From positions 206,554 through 270,553 of the forward strand of contig DMSQ01000006.1 in the NCBI GenBank assembly GCA_003457135.1: a stretch of 64,000 nt of DNA, read 5' to 3'. The stretch comes from Prolixibacteraceae bacterium. GTDB lineage: Bacteria > Bacteroidota > Bacteroidia > Bacteroidales > Prolixibacteraceae. Shown here in pieces: positions 49,264 through 56,024 of the stretch; the first letter of the stretch is position 1, and every line of letters begins with the position of its first letter. A model generated the notes under the pieces. The model did no database searches, was not told the DNA's origin, and saw nothing but the letters and a program-made list of their open reading frames with translations. The translations under genes were made by a program, and so were the position numbers.

Positions 49264-50190
49264 ATGGAAAAAGAATTGTACGATATTCCGATGCAGGCCA
49301 AACTTTGTTATGAAAAAAATAAAGGCCTGATATTGCCCGACAAAGTTCCGTACATCGGGATGGGTTCTTCCTACTATGCTGCAATTGTTCTCCGATATCT
49401 GGGAGTTAAGATATTTCCTGAACTGGCAGGTGATTATTTCTATTATATTCAGAAGATCAGGCAATTTGAAAATGCGGTACTCATATCACAGTCTGGACGA
49501 ACCACCGATGTAATCAACTGTGCCAAATGTTTTCGCGAGTTCGTTGCCATTGTGAACGAAATGGATTCCGGTTTAACCAATCAGCCCAATATGAAGTTAG
49601 CTGTTCAGATTTTTGCCGGTGTCGAAAAATATTCTTCAACAAAAACATTTATCAATACACTGATTGTACTTTATCTTGGTCATGGATTTGACGTGAAACA
49701 TGCTTTGGATTTGATGGAACGAAAGTTTCCTGAATTTGAACTTGTCGGTGAATCTGTTGGATCATCCATCGAATCCAGCATTAAAAGGAAGAAGTTAAAA
49801 TGTATCAACATAATCGGTAACGGACCTAATGTCGGAACAGCTTATCAGGCAGCTTTAATGCTTAGTGAATCAACAAAATTCCCATTTGTCGCGATGTCTC
49901 TTTCGCAATACGAACATGGTTATAAAGAAACAGCCGAAAATGCGATTGTAATTGTGATCAATCCTACAAAAAGCATCTTATACAAACGAACCCAAAAGCT
50001 TATGGATATTCTGAGGAATGCAGGGGCTAAAGTGTTTGAGATTAACGAAACTGAGTTAGATGAAATTTACAGTCCGTTCACATCCATTATTCCTTTCTTT
50101 TTTATGGCTTGTTATTTAGCCAACAGGCTTGGGATTTCATTTCCTTTTACTATCGGGAATAAAATTACCGAAAGGATTGGAGATCAGTGA
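49264..50190 (+). CDS. SIS-domain sugar isomerase-like protein
   Basis: A 308-residue cytosolic protein with two sugar isomerase domains like the C-terminal half of GlmS, without the glutaminase domain. The first has YIGMGSSYYAAIVLRYLGVK and AVLISQSGRTTDVINCAK; the second has INIIGNGPNVGTAYQAALM, LSESTKFPFVAMSLSQYEHG and the terminal segment EIYSPFTSIIPFFFMACYLANRLG. It resembles FrlB/AgaS-type deglycases or deaminases that act on aminosugar phosphates, but the substrate is not assignable. It starts 20 bp after the rplT terminator, leaving no room for a separate promoter, and is convergent with the FRG-domain gene. Confidence 0.85.
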   Translation: MEKELYDIPMQAKLCYEKNKGLILPDKVPYIGMGSSYYAAIVLRYLGVKIFPELAGDYFYYIQKIRQFENAVLISQSGRTTDVINCAKCFREFVAIVNEMDSGLTNQPNMKLAVQIFAGVEKYSSTKTFINTLIVLYLGHGFDVKHALDLMERKFPEFELVGESVGSSIESSIKRKKLKCINIIGNGPNVGTAYQAALMLSESTKFPFVAMSLSQYEHGYKETAENAIVIVINPTKSILYKRTQKLMDILRNAGAKVFEINETELDEIYSPFTSIIPFFFMACYLANRLGISFPFTIGNKITERIGDQ

Positions 50191-50214
50191 TGATTTTGAT
50201 AAGCTAGTTTTTTT

Positions 50215-51009
50215 CTAAAATACTGGTTTGTAGTGTCGTTTTAACCATTTAGCCAATCCGTCCAGACCTGGGAAAAGAACCCTTTCAGTAATATTTGCCT
50301 GATCAAGCTTGTCCCTGACTTCAAGCTTCAATTCTTTTGGAATAATGATACGTCGGTATAAATCCTGATGAATGATCAGCCATTCATCCATGATGGCAGT
50401 TGGGTTCATCATGACCGAAAATAAGGCGAACTGGTTTACGATGCGCTCATCGAGTGAAGGCGGTTCAAAAAACAAGACCTGATTTTGATTAAACAGCCTG
50501 TCGAAATCAGATAACGAAACGATTTTTTCAAGCATTTCGAGTGTAAAAGCGTTGCACTTTTCTTCATTCAGCCCATCGCTGAATGGCGCCGGTACGAGCT
50601 GGTTCACTTTCACAAAATCAACTTTCCATATCACACCATCAATATCATATTTTTCGGTATTGGCTGTTGCAAAGTGCATGGCAATAAAAGGCGAGTAAGT
50701 CCAGTCAATCAGCCGGGTGGGTAAACCGTGATGTTGCGCAAGCACAAGCGAACGCCAAAATGTGCTGGTCAGTATCGGATCGCTCGAAATGGAATATTTC
50801 CTGAAATTTCGAAGCAGGTGATACTCCAACTCAGGTTTATCGCCGCAATTCCGCAGGAAACTGTTTTTCAGTTCGTAATTCATGTCCGACAATCCCCTGA
50901 AAGCATAATCGGAGCGGTACCTTCCCAAATCGGGTTTCCACGACTCGTGGTAAACTTCCTCGCAAAGTTGTTCCCATGAACTTACCGTGATATCATTCTG
51001 CCGGATCAT
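50215..51009 (-). CDS. FRG-domain protein
   Basis: A 264-residue soluble protein whose N-terminal part contains the FRG domain: DYAFRGLSDMNYELKNSF with the Phe-Arg-Gly signature, then LVLAQHHGLPTRLIDWTYSP, the second conserved block, and FIAMHFATANTE. The FRG domain occurs in many bacterial and phage proteins of unknown activity and is often associated with accessory or defence regions. There is no visible partner here: the neighbours are an oxidoreductase gene and the SIS-domain gene. A near-consensus -7 box (TATATTTA) lies about 30 bp upstream. No function is proposed. Confidence 0.82.
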   Translation of the reverse strand: MIRQNDITVSSWEQLCEEVYHESWKPDLGRYRSDYAFRGLSDMNYELKNSFLRNCGDKPELEYHLLRNFRKYSISSDPILTSTFWRSLVLAQHHGLPTRLIDWTYSPFIAMHFATANTEKYDIDGVIWKVDFVKVNQLVPAPFSDGLNEEKCNAFTLEMLEKIVSLSDFDRLFNQNQVLFFEPPSLDERIVNQFALFSVMMNPTAIMDEWLIIHQDLYRRIIIPKELKLEVRDKLDQANITERVLFPGLDGLAKWLKRHYKPVF

Positions 51010-51044
51010 TATTTAGGAATTTGATTGAAGGTAAATATACCATT

Positions 51045-52034
51045 TTAATCGTGCCCTGGAAATACGATCCCTGCTTCTTTCCGGACACGATCCATGATTT
51101 CCATCAGATCGCAAGAAACCGACCAGGGCATCAACTCACTTTCGATTTTCCCGGCATCCAGGCAATCCATCACATGGGCAGCTTCCAGTTCGTAACCAAA
51201 ACCAGCGCCTTTTTCAAACGTAATTACTTTTTCTTCTTCTTGTATTTTCCAGAAGGTAAGGGTAGTAGGGGTATAAAAACGGCGGTTTAACCTGATGAAT
51301 CCGTTTTCGAACCAAAATTCGTTTTGAGTACTTGAAAAAGCAGCAAAGCTCGAAACCAGAGAAGCCAGTTCTCCTCCGGGATAGCGGAACGACATCATGA
51401 TGCTTTCTTCGGCGCCGGTTGGGCAGAACGAGGTCATTGTTTGTATTTCTGAAGGTTTGCCGAGCGCCATCAGCGACATAAAAATGGGGTAAATGCCGAT
51501 GTCGAGCAACGAACCGCCTCCCAGGTTTACATTGTACAACCGTTTCTCCGGATTGTATTCGGCATTGAAAGCCAGATCTGCCCTGACCATTTTAAGGGCG
51601 CCAAGTTCTCCTGAACGGATGATCTCCATCGCTTTCAGGAAACTGGGCTGAAACATCGTCCAGAAGGCTTCCATCAGGAAGGTGTTGTTCTTTCGCGCAG
51701 CTTCAATCATTAAATCAACTTCACGGGAATTGAGGGCAAAAGCCTTTTCGCACAAAACAGCTTTCCGGTGGTTCAGGCACAAAAGCGTATGTTCGCAATG
51801 GTGCGAGTGCGGCGAGGCAATGTAAACCACGTCAACTTCGGGATCATTCACCATATCTTCGTAGCTGCCATAAGCCTTTTCGAAACCCAGTTCAGATGCA
51901 AAATTCCGGGCATTTTCGATTGACCTTGAAGCGGCAGCATAAAGCCGCGCATTGGGAAGCAATTTAAGATCGGCGACAAATTTACGGGCAATTTTTCCGC
52001 ATCCAAGTATGGCCCAATTGTATGTTTTGCTCAT
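51045..52034 (-). CDS. Gfo/Idh/MocA family oxidoreductase (cytosolic)
   Basis: A 329-residue NAD(P)-dependent oxidoreductase: Rossmann start NWAILGCGKIARKFVADLKL, then VDVVYIASPHSHHCEHTLL, the EK motif in VLCEKAFALNSREVDLM, and the C-terminal alpha/beta domain with GGGSLLDIGIYPIF containing the likely catalytic Asp/His region. Closest in type to trans-dihydrodiol/D-xylose dehydrogenase-like members. No signal peptide is present. It is divergent from a Tat-exported family member with a mirrored -7 box in the 176-bp gap. Confidence 0.9.
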   Translation of the reverse strand: MSKTYNWAILGCGKIARKFVADLKLLPNARLYAAASRSIENARNFASELGFEKAYGSYEDMVNDPEVDVVYIASPHSHHCEHTLLCLNHRKAVLCEKAFALNSREVDLMIEAARKNNTFLMEAFWTMFQPSFLKAMEIIRSGELGALKMVRADLAFNAEYNPEKRLYNVNLGGGSLLDIGIYPIFMSLMALGKPSEIQTMTSFCPTGAEESIMMSFRYPGGELASLVSSFAAFSSTQNEFWFENGFIRLNRRFYTPTTLTFWKIQEEEKVITFEKGAGFGYELEAAHVMDCLDAGKIESELMPWSVSCDLMEIMDRVRKEAGIVFPGHD

Positions 52035-52072
52035 AATTATTTTACTTCACGCTATTTACTCCGATTATATTG

Positions 52073-52080
52073 CAAATATA
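52073..52080 (-). promoter_or_regulatory. -7 box for the minus-strand Gfo/Idh gene
   Basis: Minus-strand TATATTTG, exact TAnnTTTG match, 38 bp before the ATG at 52034. Confidence 0.55.
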
Positions 52081-52158
52081 ATGGATTAAATTAAAGTGGA
52101 ATTAATGTGACGGATACATATCTTGAGGAGCTGAGTTTCGTTTCAGTTTTAAAACAAT

Positions 52159-52166
52159 TATATTTG
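52159..52166 (+). promoter_or_regulatory. -7 box for the plus-strand Gfo/Idh gene
   Basis: TATATTTG, the same 8-mer as its divergent partner at 52073-52080, 44 bp before the ATG at 52211. Confidence 0.55.
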
Positions 52167-52210
52167 GTACGCTTTACTTAAACTTTTTTAAACTAATTAA
52201 ATCAATTACT

Positions 52211-53506
52211 ATGAGCGAAAAAATGAACCGGCGAAAATTCATCGGTAATTCGGCCATGGCTGCCGCTGTATTTACAGTTATTCCACGTCATGTTTTGGGC
52301 GGAAATGGATTTATTGCCGCCAACGACCGCATCAACATAGGATACATTGGTGTTGGGAAACAGTCCTATACTTTGCTTAATGGGATCGGAAAATGCCTTG
52401 AAACCGTTGCCCTGGCTGCCTGCGATGTGGACCAGAAGAAACTTGAAAAATTCAAAGGTGCTGCTGATGTCAGTAACAAAGCTAAAAACCTGACAGCCAA
52501 TGTGGATACCTACAAATATTACCGCGAACTCTTAGAAAGGAAAGACATTGATGCGGTGGTTATTGCCACTCCCGACCATTGGCATGCCCAGGTCGCCGTT
52601 GATGCCGCCAAAGCCGGAAAGGATATTTACTGTGAAAAGCCAATGGCGCTGACCATTGCCGAAGGCCGGGCTATGGTGAATGCTACCCGCAAATATGACC
52701 GGGTTTTTCAAACCGGAAATATGCAACGTTCATGGAGAGCTTTCCGCCATGCCGTAGAACTGGTTCGCAACGGGTACATAGGTCAAATTACCGAAGTCAA
52801 TGTTAATGTTGGTGAACCGGTGAAGCATTGCAGCTTACCGGTTAAGGAACCACCTGTCGAACTCGACTGGAACGAATGGGTTGGACCATCATTTTATCGT
52901 GGATGGCATCCTGATCTGGCGCCTGTTTTTGGCGACGAGAAATGGGCCTGGTGGCGCGGCTACCGCGATTTTGGCGGCGGCCTGGTTACCGATTGGGGCG
53001 CTCACATGTTCGATATTGCTCAATGGGGATTGGACATGGACAAATCGGGCCCGGTTCAGTTTCTGCCGCCTTTAGTTCCTGCAAAAACCGGACTATCGAT
53101 GAAATATGAAAATGGGGTAGTGGTGAACCACAAAAATTGGGGCGAAGGCAATGCCGTTCAGTTTATTGGAACAGAAGGCCGGATTGAAGTCAGTCGCGAA
53201 TTTTTAAGGACTTTCCCCAATAAAGATCTGGCAAAAGCCGAATTGAAACCGAGTGATAAGAGGGTTTATATAAGCACCAACCATTATCAGGATTGGGTGG
53301 ACGCCATGAAAAAACGCTCCCGTCCGGTTTCGGATGTGGAAACCGGGCACCGCACAGCATCGGTCTGTAATATTGTGAATATCGCTTACGAATTACAGCG
53401 CCCGTTGAAGTGGAATCCTAAAAAAGAAGAATTTATAAACGACGACTATGCCAACCTGATGCGTACCCGCGCCTATCGCGGAAAGTGGGATTTTAACAAC
53501 TATTAA
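52211..53506 (+). CDS. Tat-exported Gfo/Idh/MocA family oxidoreductase
   Basis: A 431-residue family member with a twin-arginine-type start (MNRRKFIGNSAMAAAVFTVI). The Rossmann fold is INIGYIGVGKQSYTLLNGIG, the EKP motif is DIYCEKPMALTIAEGRAMV, and GGLVTDWGAHMFDIAQWGLD carries the catalytic Asp-His region. It resembles the periplasmic class common in Bacteroidetes and Planctomycetes, often linked to sugar catabolism with DUF1080 or TIM-barrel partners. It ends in front of a strong hairpin terminator. The substrate is not known. Confidence 0.9.
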   Translation: MSEKMNRRKFIGNSAMAAAVFTVIPRHVLGGNGFIAANDRINIGYIGVGKQSYTLLNGIGKCLETVALAACDVDQKKLEKFKGAADVSNKAKNLTANVDTYKYYRELLERKDIDAVVIATPDHWHAQVAVDAAKAGKDIYCEKPMALTIAEGRAMVNATRKYDRVFQTGNMQRSWRAFRHAVELVRNGYIGQITEVNVNVGEPVKHCSLPVKEPPVELDWNEWVGPSFYRGWHPDLAPVFGDEKWAWWRGYRDFGGGLVTDWGAHMFDIAQWGLDMDKSGPVQFLPPLVPAKTGLSMKYENGVVVNHKNWGEGNAVQFIGTEGRIEVSREFLRTFPNKDLAKAELKPSDKRVYISTNHYQDWVDAMKKRSRPVSDVETGHRTASVCNIVNIAYELQRPLKWNPKKEEFINDDYANLMRTRAYRGKWDFNNY

Positions 53507-53560
53507 AAAAGACTGAGGTATAAGCGTCGTCCTAAAGAAAACGATACACAAAGGTTAAAA

Positions 53561-53596
53561 AAAAAGCCATGCCTGTAAATACAGGTGTGGCTTTTT
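53561..53596. terminator. Hairpin terminator between convergent genes
   Basis: Stem AAAAAGCCA...CCTGTA / TACAGG...TGGCTTTTT with A-rich and T-rich ends, so it can terminate from both sides. It lies between the plus-strand oxidoreductase and the minus-strand nucleotidyltransferase. Confidence 0.8.
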
Positions 53597-53649
53597 AGTG
53601 ATTCAATATGTTATCAAAGATATGTTGTAGTCTCACCTTGTCACCTAAT

Positions 53650-53943
53650 CTACCTCGCATATATTAGTTGCTTTTCATTGTCAACCAATGGTTGAATGTA
53701 TTTTGACAAGCCATTTGAGGATACGAGATCCACGTTTTTGCTTAAAAGTTTCTCAAGGTCGCACTTCATTTGCATGAATTGCAACCCAATATTTTGAGAA
53801 TAATCCAAATCAACAAGAATATCAATATCACTTTGGTTATCAGCCTCATCACGAACATATGAACCAAAAAGATAAGCTTTCAAAACTGGTTGTGTTTCGA
53901 AGTAGTGCCTGATCGTTTCTATTTTTTTATTATCTAAGTACAT
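53650..53943 (-). CDS. Minimal nucleotidyltransferase (MNT, antitoxin-like), orphan
   Basis: A 97-residue protein from the ATG at 53943. It has the polymerase beta-like motif YLFGSYVRDEADNQSDIDIL, where GS and the DID acidic pair bind metal and nucleotide. MNT proteins commonly pair with HEPN toxins as an antitoxin that AMPylates the toxin. No HEPN gene was found on either side: 143 bp follow to the convergent oxidoreductase and 245 bp of non-coding DNA precede it. It is thus either an orphan or uses a distant partner. The -7 box lies only 4 bp upstream of the ATG, suggesting a leaderless or very short leader transcript. Confidence 0.82.
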   Translation of the reverse strand: MYLDNKKIETIRHYFETQPVLKAYLFGSYVRDEADNQSDIDILVDLDYSQNIGLQFMQMKCDLEKLLSKNVDLVSSNGLSKYIQPLVDNEKQLIYAR

Positions 53944-54188
53944 GAAGCAAAGATACAAAATTTATGAAATGTATTTGATTGATTCAATTGAACGGGTGTA
54001 CGACAAAATTCCATTTTTAGTGTTTTTCGTGATTTCGTGCCTCTCTACCTTGTTTAGATTGGGATTTGTAATCCTGTTGGTTTAACTTTAGTTCAATGAA
54101 TCATTCGCGAAAATGGTGCCAAAAAATCTCCGTTTAGTGAACTTCATTACCTGAATACTGTTTCATTGCCTGAATACATCAATGAAAT
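53944..54188. other. Non-coding region upstream of lipA
   Basis: It holds the -7 box of the minus-strand nucleotidyltransferase gene at 53948-53955 (TATCTTTG on the minus strand). Near 54146 and 54167 a 14-bp near-direct repeat (CATTACCTGAATAC / CATTGCCTGAATAC) occurs just before lipA. No gene is seen. Confidence 0.4.
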
Positions 54189-55052
54189 ATGACTGATTTA
54201 ATAACAGAGAGGGAACGATTGCCGCGTTGGATGAAGTCACAATTGCCCAAAGGCGAGAACTATTCGAAAGTTAAACGATTAATAGCCGATCACCATTTAA
54301 ATACGATATGTACCAGCGGGAACTGCCCCAATAAAGGCGAATGCTGGAATGCCGGAACGGCCAGTTTCATGATTCTGGGCGATAAATGTACCCGGAATTG
54401 TCGGTTTTGCTATGTCAAAAACGATATCCCCGATCCGGTTGACTTGCTGGAACCTCTTCGTCTGGCTAAAACAATACAAACACTTGCCTTAAAGCATTGC
54501 GTGATCACTTCGGTCACCCGTGACGATCTGCCCGATGGTGGCGCCGGATTTTGGGCAACTACCATCCGGAAAATTAAAGAGCTGAACCCGGAAACCACCA
54601 TTGAAACCCTTATTCCTGATTTTAATGCCAATCCTGAATTAATCCAAAAAGTGATTGATGCTGCACCAGATGTGATTTCGCACAATATGGAAACCGTGCG
54701 CCGTCTGACTCCAAAAGTTAGGAGTACTGCGCGATATGACCGTAGTTTGCAGACTATTAAATTTATTTCAGGAGCCGGAATGGTATCTAAATCTGGAATC
54801 ATGGTGGGTTTGGGCGAAACCGAAGAAGAAGTTTTACAAACCATGGACGACCTTCGTGTTGCCGGGTGTAAAGTTTTGACGATCGGCCAGTACCTTCAGC
54901 CCGACGCCAATTTGTTGCCCGTAAAGGAATACATTAAGCCTGAAGTATTTGAAAAATATCGGGAAGAAGGCATGAAAAAGGGATTTTCGTATGTCGAAAG
55001 CAGTCCGTTGGTGCGGTCATCTTATCATGCTGAAAGGCATGTGAATGGGTAG
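54189..55052 (+). CDS. lipA: Lipoyl synthase
   Basis: A 287-residue radical-SAM enzyme. The auxiliary-cluster cysteines are in TICTSGNCPNKGECWNAG, the radical-SAM motif is KCTRNCRFCYVK, and the C-terminal RSSYHA supplies the serine ligand. It inserts two sulfurs into octanoyl groups on carrier proteins such as pyruvate dehydrogenase E2. The surrounding genes give no special pathway: the sHdr-type lipoate-binding protein and its LipS1/S2-type synthases are not in the window. It is transcribed alone. Confidence 0.97.
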   Translation: MTDLITERERLPRWMKSQLPKGENYSKVKRLIADHHLNTICTSGNCPNKGECWNAGTASFMILGDKCTRNCRFCYVKNDIPDPVDLLEPLRLAKTIQTLALKHCVITSVTRDDLPDGGAGFWATTIRKIKELNPETTIETLIPDFNANPELIQKVIDAAPDVISHNMETVRRLTPKVRSTARYDRSLQTIKFISGAGMVSKSGIMVGLGETEEEVLQTMDDLRVAGCKVLTIGQYLQPDANLLPVKEYIKPEVFEKYREEGMKKGFSYVESSPLVRSSYHAERHVNG

Positions 55053-55101
55053 GGCAGTTCCCAGTGTTCAGTCGCAGTCGGCAGAAAGAATTGTCATTTG
55101 T

Positions 55102-55146
55102 GGTCATTTGCTTCGCGTGATTCATGGTCATTCACTTCGCGTGATT
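55102..55146. repeat. 24-bp tandem duplication
   Basis: Two consecutive copies sharing GGTCATT..CTTCGCGTGATT (55102-55125 and 55126-55146 plus a diverged end). It lies 3' of lipA, in a 209-bp non-coding gap. Confidence 0.6.
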
Positions 55147-55174
55147 ACATGTTAAAAACTGCATGCAATACCTT

Positions 55175-55228
55175 GACAACTATGACAACTATGACAACAA
55201 AGACAACCAAGACAACTATGACAACCAA
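55175..55228. repeat. 9-bp tandem repeat, six units
   Basis: Six consecutive GACAACNNN units, where NNN is TAT, TAT, AAA, CAA, TAT, CAA. It lies between lipA and the ferredoxin reductase-like gene and could vary in copy number between strains. Confidence 0.85.
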
Positions 55229-55261
55229 TGACCACTTAATGACTCATTTGAAACAAAGTAG

Positions 55262-55912
55262 ATGAAGCGCAGAAAACATCGTGTATTAGAGATTATCAAC
55301 TTAACTCCTGAAACTTTTATCTTGCGGCTCGACCGTCAGGATTTTCAATTTGAGCCAGGCCAGTATGTGGTTATTCGCATTCCGGATGAGCAAAAAGGCC
55401 GCGAATATTCCATTTTCAGTTCAACAACTGATAATTACCTCGATTTTTTAATCCGTGAGATTCCATCCGGTGAATTTTCGCGATACCTGCGTCACCTGGA
55501 ACCCGGTTCAGAATTGGATGTTGAAGGGCCGAAAGGTTATTTTATTCTCAACGAAAAGACCAAACTGGGACATCCGACCCTGCTGATTGCTTCCGGAACC
55601 GGAATTTCTCCATTTCATTCGTACGTAAAATCTTATCCTGATTTGAACTACCGGGTATTGCACGGGGTACATTTTGCTGATGAGGCTTATGGAAGGGAGG
55701 CATTTAAACCGGAGAGGTACTTTCTATGCACATCAAGGCACGAAAAGGGTGACTATTTTGGCAGGGTAACTTCCTGCCTGAAAGAGAATCCTGTTCAAAA
55801 GGATACCATTTGTTATCTTTGCGGAAATTCGGACATGATTGAAGAAGTAACGGCGATACTCGAAAAATACGGGCTCCCGCCTGAAAATATACGGACGGAA
55901 GTTTTCTTTTGA
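55262..55912 (+). CDS. Ferredoxin-NADP reductase-like flavoprotein
   Basis: A 216-residue protein of the FAD-dependent ferredoxin reductase superfamily. The FAD-binding barrel carries FEPGQYVVIRIPDEQKGREY followed by SIFSS (the RxYS motif), and the NAD(P) half shows TLLIASGTGISPFHSYV and ICYLCGNSDMIEEV, ending in FF as expected for the family. No Fe-S domain is attached, so it needs an external ferredoxin or flavodoxin. Its physiological partner is not indicated; it is 349 bp after lipA's start region's stop only in position, not in function. Confidence 0.85.
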   Translation: MKRRKHRVLEIINLTPETFILRLDRQDFQFEPGQYVVIRIPDEQKGREYSIFSSTTDNYLDFLIREIPSGEFSRYLRHLEPGSELDVEGPKGYFILNEKTKLGHPTLLIASGTGISPFHSYVKSYPDLNYRVLHGVHFADEAYGREAFKPERYFLCTSRHEKGDYFGRVTSCLKENPVQKDTICYLCGNSDMIEEVTAILEKYGLPPENIRTEVFF

Positions 55913-56024
55913 CTTTCAGCGGAATCAAAAAAGTTTTCAGTTATTTTGCTTACGATAGGGTTTTTCCCGAAATCAATTGTCTGATTGGTAACCGCGGCAT
56001 TCAGGATTGGTAAAAACAGAAAAT

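Noticed and set aside
50215..51009. FRG-domain gene as part of a defence island
   Set aside because: No nuclease, helicase, restriction or phage gene is adjacent; the neighbours are metabolic.
54189..55052. lipA as the dedicated lipoate-assembly gene of the Hdr-like system
   Set aside because: It is an ordinary LipA 34 kb away, and sHdr systems use LipS1/S2-type enzymes and a lipoate-binding protein, which are absent here.
55175..55228. Short repeats as a CRISPR or origin iterons
   Set aside because: Nine-bp units without spacers and no replication or cas genes nearby; a simple tandem repeat fits better.
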